DNA of 64,000 nt from positions 2,490,895-2,554,894 of the forward strand of contig JADCRB010000069.1 of assembly GCA_021464245.1 (NCBI GenBank), in the 5' to 3' direction. Source of the stretch: Carallia brachiata. Its lineage: Eukaryota > Streptophyta > Magnoliopsida > Malpighiales > Rhizophoraceae. Under the pieces are notes generated by a model. That model was not told where the DNA came from. It did not search any database and worked only from the letters and a program-made list of their open reading frames with translations. Position 1 is the first letter of the stretch. The number at the start of each line of letters is the position of its first letter. Shown here piece after piece: positions 47,010 through 58,494 of the stretch. The translations under genes and the position numbers were made by a program.

Positions 47010-50000
47010 TTAAGAACTTACAGCTAAACTGTCCCCATTTAGATTTTCCAGTGTCTCGGCAAGCTCCATCTGTTTTGATGCAGTTGCAAGTAGTGCCTGA
47101 GATATGGAAGTATTCATAAGCAACAAGAAGAATGGAGAATAAGTGTTGTATCTATTACATACTCCTCCCTCTAGAAGAAATGTTTGTTTTGAGAAGAGAA
47201 GGATATCTTACTTTCTTTGTCTTCTGTAAATCATGTTCTATAGATTTAATGCGACTCAAAGACTCAAGAAGCATGTCCTCTTTCTCCGGAGGAATGTTGG
47301 AAGGCTTATTAACCAGCTCATTCACCATTGTTTCTAAATGTTGCAGCCTCTGCCAGCATGGATGGAGCCTTTCCTCTTTTACTTCATGAGATGTGTTTTG
47401 GTCTTGCGAACTTGAATCTAACAAAGGGGGACTGGACTGATGTACAAATTGCCTGCCTGGATGTTGCACTGTGAAAATTCTTCCCATCCTTGGGAGTAGA
47501 AGATATATCCATGCTAACAATTTAAGAGAAATCCGAACCATAAAACTCATTACATGGGAAAAACACTTCTTTGGCTGCGTTTCCTGGGCAATGTTGTTAC
47601 CTGTAAAAATTACAAAATTGGGCGACTCTGAATTCTTGCTGGCAGAATTAAATGCATATACCCAAAATATCTAATTCTCCAATGAATAAACCTCAGACAG
47701 TAGTTGATTTGACAATTTCTGGCAGTGAACTTCATCTTGCTTTTTTCCTAAGGGGAAACTAACCTAACACAGACACCCTGGAAATTTGGGTGGGCTTTCT
47801 GTGTCAGTCCAGCATATAGTTTGTGCAAAGCATATAGCACAACATATCTCGGTAAGTATGGCCAGACACTGTTTTTGCCAGTTAGCAATATATTAAGTGA
47901 CAGATATCTGCAAATCAGCTTTGGGGCTGCAATAGCAGCAACATGGAGCATCATGATGCTTAAAATTTTTAATAGGAGCTAAGAACTAATTTTATCGTGA
48001 ACTGCAAAACACTTTTTTTATCTGGACCAATAAGACTTGGAGAATCAAGTTTAATAAAAGGGGAAATTGTGAAATTGTGCAATCTCATACTTGCTGCTGT
48101 ATCATCTTCAGCTCTTGCATCATGGAATTCGAGCAAGCGGCATGGAGAAGCAGGGTTGCATGTGCTTGCCTGGCAGAATGTTAAAGAAAAAGTTATACCA
48201 TCAATATAATTGCTCAGCATTTTGAGAACTGGTATACCAAACACCATTGTCCTTCAAGGCATAGCCTTACTGACCAAACTTGATGCTCCATGAAACTTTA
48301 GTTTCTACATTTAATACAAGCATTCATTTATTTCCAATCTCAGCATGCAAAAACCAAATAGTTTGATTTCCTTAAAACAAAATCAGCTTCAGATCCAAAA
48401 TTTTCACGAAATAAAATTACAAAATTCCTGTCGTGCTCGCATTTCATAATGATACTATTTTCACTAATGAGAGAAATAAAACCTTAGTGTGATTTTGAAG
48501 TTACCAAAAGCATCAACACCTAGGGAACTTAATCACAGGCCACATCCCAATCAAGGGAAATGTACATACAAACCCAGTTCAAGTCCAGTTGTCCTTGAGT
48601 GGCTACAGCATTCTGTTTCATTTCTGTTATACTTTACTAATCCTCGTACTCTAGTGGCAGCAAACAACTCAGAATTTTAATAATATCATGTCCTGAGTAA
48701 TTAGCACAAGCTTGCTAGTAAAATATCTAATTTAGAGCACAAAAGCTAGTTGATACTGAAAAAGAATGCATTGATAATCAATCCTGTGACTTGTATAGAA
48801 CCTAATGGACACCAGAAAAATGAACAGGAAAACTTACTTCCTCAGGCATTCGCATTTGTTGAATAAAACTTGAATTGTTTAACCTTGTATCTGATCCTGA
48901 ATTTGCAGCAGATATTTCACTTCTTGAAACCTGCAGAAGGCAGCAATAAAATGCCTTCCAGTTCATGGGAAAAGAAAATAAAGTAATAGATCATTTAAAC
49001 TAACCTTAGAGGCAAATAATTTGATTTCTAAGTCATCATCATCAGAAAAACTTTTCATTTTCCCCAAATACATTGCTTCTCCGGCATATACCAGCTGCAA
49101 GTTGAAGATGCCAAAATCTTTAGTTCTTGGATATCACAAACACATAGCAAGTCAATGTGACAGTTTAAACTGATGATTCTGAAAGTAACAGTTCTACTAA
49201 TGATAGACTGAGACGGATCAAACTTTGCTTAATACTAACTAGAATCATACTTTCTTTATTTCTGGATCATTCCATGGTCCCTTGTCAGATCTAAGGCAAC
49301 CGCCTTCATTCGGACAGGAGCATGTTCCACCAAGAAATTCTGGCAATTGGCTAGTACAAAGAAAAATATCAAAATAATTTTTGCAGGAGTACAAAGCATT
49401 CAATCCATAATAGATGCGCAATAAAACACTAGCAGGGAAATAGACATCCAACCTTGAGTCTATAACCTCCAACAATTTATTTTGATATTTGTTGCCCAAA
49501 ACCTGTGGAGACAGCTCACAATGGTTTCAATAAGTTGTTAAAAAAAGGGTGCCCCTGGGCATGAGGCTCCCACAAGCATACCAAAAACAAAAGAAAGGAC
49601 ATAGTCAAAGTTCTCTTACATTTATTTTTGAAGTAGTTTTTGGGTCAAGGAAGCTCTTTGCCGTATTCCAAAGAAATTTGAAACCACTACCAGCATTAAC
49701 AATGAACATCTGATGCAATGTCTATCAGAAAAAGAGAAAATGATGTTAGAAATTACCAAGTGGATACGCTAGCAACTGGAGTGGTTATTTTTCAGTTCCC
49801 AATAATAATTAATCCACCTCAGGATAGTTGTCACCATCAATTTTTTGCATGTGCATAACGAGATCATGGGCAACCTTGCCAAAGCTCACGAAATTCTGCA
49901 TAACCAATAAAATATCAAGCTACAACAAGACAAACACAAAAGAAAAAGGGAAATCTTAAAATTCTGAAATTACCAGGCCATGTACATCCAGTATTGTTGT

Positions 50001-51537
50001 AGTTGAATCTATGTGCCTCTTGGCTGCAATAGAACAAGCTGGGAACTTCTCAGCAAAAGTCTTCTCAAAACCCTGAACATGATATTTTAGAAACCTGTCC
50101 ACTGTTGTGGCATTCATTAGCTTGCTAGGTTCGATTTTGCCAAGTCTTTCGACATAAACAGGTCGACCGCCTTTGTCTACACCATGGTAACCATGAGGAT
50201 AATAACGTTCGACTTCTTCACATTCTTCATATACAAAATCCTGAGTAGGTCAACATCATGTTACTCCATTGATTAGAGCATTCAAAAATTAAACAAAAAT
50301 AATAAGTTTAACGACAGTCAAACGCTTTCAGCCGGAACTACAATAAAAAATCAAATCCAACCAAGAGTTCATTTGCCTTGGTATCTTCTTCATCTCACTT
50401 AAGATTCATGGAATAGTTCATCCTTTTATTACGTAATCAGAGCTATGATCAATCCTAGTTGTCAAGGCATGATATCATTTTAAAAGTTACCTGTAAAATT
50501 GTATCTACTCCGTAATCTTTTCTCCAGTTAAGCATGTCTGACCACATGAAGACAGTTTTATCCAGGTCAAATTTCCTTGCCTTTAAGAATCTGCAACAGT
50601 GACACTAATTTTCAATCTAGTAAATTTCTAAGAAACAATGTACACAAGAATACTAAACAATCTTGAGTCCGATAATAATTTCAATGAGAAATTATTTGAT
50701 AATTCTTCAGTAAATGCACATTTTATTCTTGTACTTATATTTTTTAATGCACAAATTCAATCAGTTCTCTAGCAAATGCCAGGATAACAGAGGTTTCCTT
50801 TTTCCTTCCCACTCGAACCACACATAACAGCTAGGGATCCCAAAATTCTGTCCCAAATTCCCAATTCTATCTCAAAGATTGCGGTTTCCTATGTCTCCTC
50901 AAATAAACACCTTCAACATCCACTACACTAACAGATCAAAATTTCTCCTCGTGCACAAATAGGATTTCACTTCCAAATTGTCACTAAAAAGCTGCACTTT
51001 GAACTGAAACACTGCTAGATTCCAAATAACAATGCACTAAAAAACAGTGCTATAAGGTGATCACTGATCACCGAAAAATGAAATGAACCATACTGGAGAG
51101 GATGTGGTTAACCTCAATAGAGTGTGATAATCATCGTGACGGGGAGGGAGCAGATCTTTTGCAATTAACGCACGGCGAAAAGCATTGACAGCCTGTTCCT
51201 CCTCAGCATCCCGAACATCATTCACCGAAATGGCTGCGTACCGGCAATCCGCAACTCGCCTGCTGCCACGCTTTCTGAGACTGTGCGTGAGCCTGGTGGA
51301 TGCACTCATTGCCTTTTTCTTCAGAGATCTGACTCTCGTTGTTCTCCGTCTCTCGTCCTCCGAGGCGGTCTCTGGATCCAGTCCTTTCGCCTTCCCATTC
51401 TCTCGAATCAAAACTACCTCCCCTGTGAATCAAATTCCGCAACCACATTACATCGAGAATGAAGGCAATATTAAAATCAAATCCTCTTCTCATTTTTTTC
51501 AGCTGAATCCCGAAATCGCAAAAACGTTACCCGGCAT
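47010..51537 (-). CDS. Sec14-like phosphatidylinositol transfer protein (SFH type)
   Basis: Thirteen coding exons on the minus strand: 51531-51537, 51113-51422, 50491-50590, 49974-50240, 49818-49895, 49620-49721, 49453-49502, 49251-49350, 49005-49094, 48838-48930, 48091-48169, 47212-47600, 47010-47096 (1752 nt, 583 aa). The N-terminal region has the family motif [20 protein letters not shown] and a CRAL-TRIO-N part ([20 protein letters not shown]). The Sec14 lipid-binding domain follows ([20 protein letters not shown], then [15 protein letters not shown] and [20 protein letters not shown]). Near residue 440 is a hydrophobic stretch, then a C-terminal coiled coil ([20 protein letters not shown]). 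Family role: PI/PC exchange that primes phosphoinositide synthesis at membranes in polarised growth and trafficking. Exon 1 codes only ATGCCGG. The last exon could read to a stop at 47010-47012 or splice at 47022 to a further exon, so the last few residues are uncertain. Confidence 0.88.
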
Positions 51538-52500
51538 TTCGCGCAATGCAGATGTGGATGGAAATTCAGCAGGATAGATCTGGATCAAGAAAACGCAAAC
51601 AAAAATAAAAGAAATTAAATTAAGGAACAATAACAAAGCAAACATAGCCAGCTCACGTGGATCCCGAAATCCGCTGCCGAAACTCGTTTTTCGATAAACC
51701 GAAGCATTTCACGACAAACGAAAAGATCGGCGAGAATTTAAGGGAAGGAGGACAAGAATCGGCATGCCGGAAGGAACGAAAAAGAAACCGAGATCGAAGC
51801 AACCAAACAGAAAGAAAGTGCAATGCCGTCATAGACAAACAATTCAATAAATAAACGAAAAAAAAAAAGGAAAGAAACAGACCAACGGAAGCAACTCCAT
51901 GTACTGCGGAATTTGAATGAGCGAACAAAAACCGAATCTGTACCTTCTAAGGGAAACAAACAAACCGCATTCACGCGATTCATGATTTTCAGCAAGGCCG
52001 CGTTTGGATTCTTGCGTTGCGGCAGTGGTGCTTCAGGAAAAAATGAAAGATTTTGCGCTTTATCTTAACAACAACAAGGCAGGCGCTATGTTTCTCTCTC
52101 TTCTAAATAAGATGAAATTGCTTTCGGATTACGGAGCTTTTCTTTTATTTTTTATTTTTTCCTTTTTCTATGTATAAAATAAGGAGGTAGACCTTTCTTT
52201 CTTTCTTTCTTTCTTTCTTTCGCTCTCCCTATGCGAAGTGGAATAGAATAATATTAGATGCGGCGCGCCAGGCAGCGGCGGTTCCTTTCAGGCCAGCAGA
52301 GCCAGAGGGGACGCTCTCATTTTTTAACGTCACGCTGGCTGGGCTGGCTGTTTTTTAGTTCTTGAGAATTACGGACAAACAAACAGAGTTACCCCGCCGT
52401 CGCGTTTGGCCCGAAGAGTTCTCAGGGTGATGTAATTTTTTTAGTCCCACAACTACACTCTTCTATTAATTTAGTGTAGCAATTTTTATTCATTATAAAC
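51538..52500 (-). promoter_or_regulatory. Leader and promoter region of the Sec14-like gene
   Basis: The leader lies just to the right of the start codon at 51537 and may contain an intron. Around 52193-52221 is a (CTTT)7 microsatellite, seen as a purine tract on the gene strand. The exact transcription start cannot be placed. Confidence 0.35.
52193..52221 (+). repeat. (CTTT)7 microsatellite
   Basis: A perfect CTTT tetranucleotide run of seven units plus one base, just upstream of the Sec14-like gene. It is likely to be length-polymorphic. Confidence 0.9.
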
Positions 52501-54344
52501 AGTTGAGAGATAATTCTTCTTGACAGGTATATCAAACGTCATTTTTACCTTTCTATTTCTTTATTCAAAAAAAAAATTACCGACAAGCTAAAAATAAATA
52601 TGTAATTTATAATTATAGTTTTTACATTTTTTGGTGTATTATAATTAAAATTAATTATGTTAAAAATAATGTGATCCGTAGCAAAATGGCTTCTGTTTTT
52701 CGTGTCTTCCCAATAAATGACTTATTTAAAATTCGTTACGAGCTCAAACCCATAAGAGATTGAGAGATTCGGAGGTTCCCTTTTTGTTTCTAGCTTTGTT
52801 ATTGTCGGGCAGGGGTGTTTGGGTTTCCACAGCTGCCGTTCGTTAACGGAAAGCTAAACAAGGACGGAGATTACTTGTGTTTTGTTTTGTGTTTACGCTA
52901 CGCCATGCCCAGGGCCTTCCTAACTAACTGAACTTTTTGTATTTATTTTCGTCTTATAATTAATACGATCATTCTATGATTATTCTTCTCATTTTATATT
53001 ATTTTTTACGACGAGAAAATCCTTTCAAGTAAACTTATCTCTTAATTGAAATATAAAATATACATAAGGTAATTTAAACTTGAAACGTACATTTAATCCA
53101 CACAATCTTAAAACGAATTTTTGGCGGTAATATGGTAAATTCACAATTCATGATCTTATTGGATGATAGAGAGAATAAAACAGGGAACACAACCGCTTGC
53201 CGGGACCAAGAAATAGTAGTTATTTTAACGTGTATAAAATGTTGTTATTAAGATAATAATTTGCTGAGAAGAGAAAAATTCAATCCGGGCTGACCTAACC
53301 ATAAATAAGGAACCCTGATTATGTCAAAAACGTGATGGTTATGTTTAGTATCATTTTATTATTGTTTCTTCGGTCTAATTTGTATGAAGTAGATTGGCAA
53401 CTCGTCAATATGAATTGACAAGCTCCAAACCGAAATTGCATTCAAAAGACAAAATAAAATCCAAATAAAATACGAATTGAAGAAGCTCAAAATTGACTGT
53501 AATTTTTTTTTCCTAACATTGGAAACAATGATTAATTTGTTGGGTGCATTGTAGCCTCAAAAAAAATTCCCAGACTCTCTTAATGAATATTTTCTATAGA
53601 AGTCGAAATTTAAACTCCAACTTGTACTCAAATCCTCTCTCTAAGAGAGATTTGGTGGTCATCCCAACTCCAATTACTGTAAATGGATTAATAAGAATTC
53701 TACATTTGTACTGTAGGCATCAATTCAACGCAAACTACTGAGGAGCTAATTAAAGAAGACACGTGGCAGAAGTCTAATTTTTGAGAAAATAAATTTGTAA
53801 GTGTGTCAATTTAGTGTCCATGAACAGAAGTCTCAAGTTTACTAATGCATATTACGCTGTATGTACGGAATTAATGGTCGACATCATCTTTTTTCTATAA
53901 TCAATATATCATTATAGTAACGGGTTAGTTACAATGTGATAAAAAAAGATTGGATTTTTTTTTCTGTCACCTAAATAATATAATATCTTAATTACGATAA
54001 TTTTTATGTTGATTGTAAAATTTCTTAATTGCCGCTTAATTACAGGCATGTTTGATGACGAATTGTTACGCGGGGTTAACTCCAATGAAGTTTGACTTAT
54101 TCGATACAAATACGAGTTTTCGGGTCAAATCCATGTTAGGAAACGTGATGATTCATGGCTTTACTTTTCAAATCAGGTAGCTACCTCAACATTTTTGTCT
54201 ATATTAAATTAGGAAAATAGTTTAAAATTTTCAAAAATTGTCAATTAAACCCAACGTTACATTAGGTTGTTATTATTATTATTCTATTGAGACAATAGCA
54301 AAGTAAAAGTAGTATGTCACGTTTTATTAAGCAAAATTGTGTTG
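52500..54344. other. AT-rich intergenic region
   Basis: No gene or RNA gene is recognised. Short open frames here lack any protein family pattern. Confidence 0.5.
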
Positions 54345-56333
54345 GTCATATTGTATAAAATATCATATTGTTGTACTAAATTTATAAAAATACGAACTTT
54401 ATAATACCTAACAAGTATCACTAATATTTCTTAAAATTGGGCGAGACTAGAAATACGTTTTTTCCTAATGAAATCCTTTAATTAATACACCACATCGAGT
54501 GGTGCTTACATGCCGTTAATTTTTTCATTAGTCAGAACTACATAGCATATGATGTTTCCAGATAGCTGATAACTTGAGCACTCTTTCTGGCTTTGTTTTG
54601 AAAAGAGCAACTACTTGAGTACAAGGTTGTTAAAATCTCGATTTGCATCATAGGATTTCGTGATCTTACAATTATATATGAAATTAACGATTTGAATCGC
54701 AGTAGGATCTTTTTAAAATAAAATTTTGATAGAGTTTTGATTTAAATTGTAAGATCGGTAGAATTTCAATCCGATCATACAACTTTTATTTCTTTTATTA
54801 TAAATTTTTGAATTATAACTAATATTATTTATAATACAAAAATATCAAAGATATATTTTATTTAAATTTAAATAAAAAATATTAGTAAACAAGTAATTAA
54901 ATATTAAAAAAATCTACAATTTAGAAAAAAATATTCTCTAACTACTATAAAGAGAGATAAAATTATTTTTCTCTTATAAAATAATAAAATTATTGTAATT
55001 TTTCTCATTTTTATTGAGTTAATATGTATAAAATATTTAATTATGAATTATATATAATTATGATTAGTTAAGTTTTATTTTTTTATTTTTAATAAAATAT
55101 TACGATTATATGATCTGATTCTAATATTTTAAATCGATCCTATATAAAATTTCGATTTTAAAAACCTTACTTGGCTGTTAGCTAAGTAGCTACAAATAGC
55201 TGCAAAAACGTGGCAGAATGTGATGAAAGGAGGATTTAAGGGACTAAGTGGTAACTTCATTTCTCTTGGGAAAATGCTAAAACAAAAGGAAAATATTATA
55301 TCAACATACACTTCTGACAGAGAAAAAAAAAAAACATCTGCAAAAATATTAATTGAAAGATCATTGTCGTACATTCAAAAATCATGAATGTGAAACTAAC
55401 CACCTGAAATATACAGAAGTACATGGAAATCGTGGGAGAAGAAATAAATGTTTCCGACTGTGTCAACAATAGTTGAATGATAAAGAGAATGAGAACTGAT
55501 GGTTAAAGATTGTAAAGTTTCATGGTGTGCGAGCTATTATTATGTTAACTGTAAAAACTGATGAGTAGAAATGAATTGACCACCGGATCAAAGAACTAAA
55601 GACAACAATTTTCAATAAATTGAAATATTGGATTGGATTTCCACTTCTTGCTTTATTGGTACCGAAGTATGATTTTTCCATTTGAAAATTTTCTAAGTTT
55701 CGGCAAAATTCGTTTATGGGTTTCAAATTTTCCAATTTCTTTGTCATTTTGCCATGCCTTTCTCTCAGACATCCCATATAAATCTTGAGCATTTCCAAGA
55801 TTTTTTTACTTCAATTTTCCTGATTAGACCGATCAAACAAATCACAGACTCGAACAAAACATTAAAGAGGTATTTAGACATTTGGCCTTTCAAATTATAC
55901 AAAAGATCTTTCATCTTGAGAAGAAAATAGCTGAATTCCATTCAAAAAAAAAAAAGCTGAATTATTATTAACCATATGTAATTTAAAACTGCATAAAGGA
56001 TCTTTCACTTTAATAACAAAATTAAGCAGCATAATTATATCAACCTTACATTAGAAGACGACTACCGTGAACAGATATAAATCTGTTTCTATCGACTTCA
56101 AAATTCGCTTGTCAAAGTGGCCATTTTTATTCAACTACATCACACTTACAAAAACTCATTGTAGGAGTGGGGCTCCCATGTTAATTAACATGGTGTCTCG
56201 AAAAAGGTCAAATTTACCATTGCTTTGCCTTTCACAAAGTGGTTGTTTCCAAAATTCGAATTTGTAACCCTTAATTAAAATGGAGTAATTTTTATATTAC
56301 ACAAAAGCTTGTTCTTCAACTACATTACAATTA
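54345..56333. repeat. Tandem duplication, copy A
   Basis: This left copy of an intergenic duplication aligns in order with copy B (56334-58885). Shared landmarks include GTGGCAGAATGTGATGAAAG (near 55211 and 56875), AATTGACCACCGGATCAAAG-like sequence (55575 and 57876), CATGCCTTTCTCT (55755 and 58056) and GTAGGAGTGGGGCTCCCA (56161 and 58755). Copy A has one large private insert at about 54621-55170. Without it the unit is about 1.44 kb. Confidence 0.88.
54621..55170. mobile_element. About 550-bp MITE-like insertion in copy A
   Basis: This segment is absent from copy B. Its left end reads CAAGGTTGTTAAAATCTCGA. The right end, reverse-complemented, reads AAGGTTTTTAAAATCGAAAT, so the termini are imperfect inverted repeats. 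The interior is AT-rich without coding capacity. Flanks ACTTGAGTA and ACTTGGCTG may be a decayed 9-bp target duplication. Confidence 0.6.
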
Positions 56334-56481
56334 TGTTGATTGTATTGTACAAATACCAAATTTATAAAAAATAAATAAATTTATAATACTTAATAAGTAT
56401 CATTAATTTATCTTGAAACTCATTTTTTTCTAATGAAATTCTTTAATTAATTCACCACAATGAGTGGTGTTTATATTCTGT

Positions 56482-56740
56482 TGTGTTTTGATTTATAAGA
56501 AAGTGATGAGAAAGAAGTTAAAAAAAATTACAAGAAAAAAAAGTTATTTTGATAAATAGAAAATTGATGAAAAAAAGAAAGTAATAAAAAAAGTTATAAA
56601 ATAAAAAATTTTGAAATAAATAAATTATTGAAAGAAATAAAAATTATATGAACAAATAATAAAAAATAATGTAATAATAAAGATATTTTAAATAAAAAAT
56701 TAATTCTTTTACACAATTCTTTTAAAAACCAAACAGGGCT
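56482..56740. mobile_element. About 260-bp MITE-like insertion in copy B
   Basis: This segment is absent from copy A. The left end GTGTTTTGATTTATAAGAAA resembles the reverse complement of the right end (CTGTTTGGTTTTTAAAAGAA). The interior is A-rich. The target duplication cannot be fixed. Termini with TGTTTGG are common in plant hAT-like MITEs. Confidence 0.5.
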
Positions 56741-57032
56741 ATTATTTTTTTCATTTGTCAGAACTAGATGACACACAATGTTTCCAGATGGCTGATAATA
56801 TGAGCAGTGTTTGTCTGGCTCTTTGTCGAAAGGAGTGGGACTGCTTGACTGTCTAGCTGAGTAGCTGCAAAAACGTGGCAGAATGTGATGAAAGGAGGAT
56901 GTGAAGGATTAAGATTCTCTGCAAAAATATTAATTGAAAGATCATTTGTCGTACATTCAATAATCATGAATGTGAAAGTAACCGCTTATTGTGCAAAAGT
57001 AAATGGAAATCGTGGGAGAAGAAATAAATGTT

Positions 57033-57493
57033 ATCTTCGGTATGTAAAGAAAAATTAAGAAAAAAAAAAGTATAATTATTATTATTATTTTTTATTTTTT
57101 TTTTATTTTTTATGTTATTTTAAATAATTTTATTTTCTCTTTATTTTTTTTTTATAAATTACTATTTATATTTTTTTTTACTATATTTTCTTTCTCTCAT
57201 CTTTTTTTACCACTCCAAACAATTTCATTTTCTTTCCACTTTTTCTCTCTCAAATTACTATTTACATTTTCTTTCACCATATTTTCTTTCTCTCTCATTT
57301 TTTATCACTATAGATAACTTTATTTTCTCTCTACTTTTTTTCGCACAAATTATTATTTACCTTTTTTTTCATCTACTTTCTTTCTCTCAACGTTCTCTAT
57401 CATTTCAAACAATTTTATTTTCTCTTCATTTTCTTTCTCTTTCTCATCTTTTTCCTTCATTTTCTCTTATTTCTTGACATTCCAAACACACTC
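57033..57493. mobile_element. 461-bp non-autonomous hAT-like insertion with internal minisatellite
   Basis: The insert is flanked by an 8-bp direct repeat TAAATGTT (57025-57032 and 57494-57501). Copy A has an uninterrupted AAATGTTTCCGACTGTG site instead. An 8-bp duplication fits hAT transposition. The termini show only weak inversion (TTCGGTATGTAAAGAAA against TTTGGAATGTCAAGAAA). The interior is pyrimidine-rich and built from 3.5 copies of a unit of about 95 bp. Confidence 0.7.
57121..57445 (+). repeat. About 95-bp minisatellite, 3.5 copies
   Basis: Units start near 57121, 57215, 57311 and 57404, with variants of CAAACAATTTTATTTTCTCT. They continue through AAATTACTATTTACATTTT and TTTCTTTCTCTCATTTTT. 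Divergence between units is moderate. The array lies inside the 461-bp insertion. Confidence 0.75.
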
Positions 57494-57605
57494 TAAATGT
57501 TGCTGACACGGTAAACAATAGTTTGAATGATAGAGAGAATGAAAACTGAAGGTTAAAAAGATTGTAAAGTTTCTTGGTGTGCGAGCTACTGTTATAACTG
57601 TCAGA

Positions 57606-57857
57606 GGCTGTGTAGATTTATGAGAAAAGATAAGAAAAAATAAAATGAGAAAAACAATAATTATTATTATATTATTTTTATTAATTTTTTATCTCATATA
57701 TTACTTATTTATTTTTTACAATTTTTCTCTCACAATTTTTTTTTATTTTTTTATTATTTTATTTTTCACATATTTCTTATCAATCTAAATAACTTTTTTT
57801 TATGACCAATTTCTCATAATCTTTTTTTTTTTTTTTGACAATAATTTCTCATAATCG
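57606..57857. mobile_element. About 250-bp MITE-like insertion in copy B
   Basis: This segment is absent from copy A. Near the left end is GATTTATGAGAAAAGATAAG. The reverse complement of the right end carries CGATTATGAGAAATTATTG, giving short inverted termini. The interior is T-rich and non-coding, and the boundaries are approximate. Confidence 0.5.
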
Positions 57858-58373
57858 AACTAATGAATAGAAATGAATTGACCACCAGATCAAAGAACTA
57901 AAGACAAAAATTTTCAATAAATTGAATTATAGGATTGGATTCCACTTTCTTGCCTCTTGGTACTGAAGTATGATTTTTGCATTTGAAAATTTTCAAATTT
58001 TCAGCAAAATTCGTTTACGAGTTTCAAATTTTCCAATTTCTTTGTTATTTTTCCATGCCTTTCTCTTGGACATCCCATATAAATTTTGAACGTTTCAAGG
58101 TCTTTTGGGAGTGTTTTCTCTTTTTTTTTGGTTGAAAAAAAACTTAAATTTAGATCAATTAGTTAAGAAAAAGAGATATTTAAAAAAATCAAAAGTTCAA
58201 ATTTCTTACCCCTATCTTACTAACATATTACTAATACAATTTGAACTACAAATTCGTGATCTCTTTCCACTATCTGTTTATTTTTAATCACCAATCAATA
58301 GCTTCAACTTTCCTTATTAGGCCGATCAAACAAATCAGACTTGAACAAAGCATTAAGGAGGTATTTAGACATT

Positions 58374-58494
58374 GGGAATTGTTATTCCCACGCAGAAACA
58401 GCTCCATGCACGCATAAATGAGCCATGTGTAATTTTTTTTTCTTCTAATTTGTGCGTGCATGAAGCTATTCTTGGCGTGGGAATATCAATCCCC
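58374..58494. mobile_element. 121-bp hairpin MITE with 9-bp target duplication (Mutator-like)
   Basis: The left terminus GGGAATTGTTATTCCCACGC and the reverse complement of the right terminus, GGGGATTGATATTCCCACGC, match at 18 of 20 bases. Inversion extends over about 50 bases, so nearly the whole element folds on itself. It is flanked by perfect 9-bp repeats TTAGACATT (58365-58373 and 58495-58503). Copy A has the empty site, with a single TTAGACATT at about 55873. Terminal GGG and a 9-bp duplication suggest the Mutator/MULE superfamily. Confidence 0.85.

Noticed and set aside
51185..51577. Plus-strand 130-codon frame
   Set aside because: It overlaps the first long exon of the Sec14-like gene on the other strand and has no family pattern.
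55520..55798. Minus-strand 92-codon open frame in duplication copy A, partly readable in copy B
   Set aside because: Copy B has a stop inside the matching frame and there is no known protein pattern. The shared reading reflects the recent duplication.
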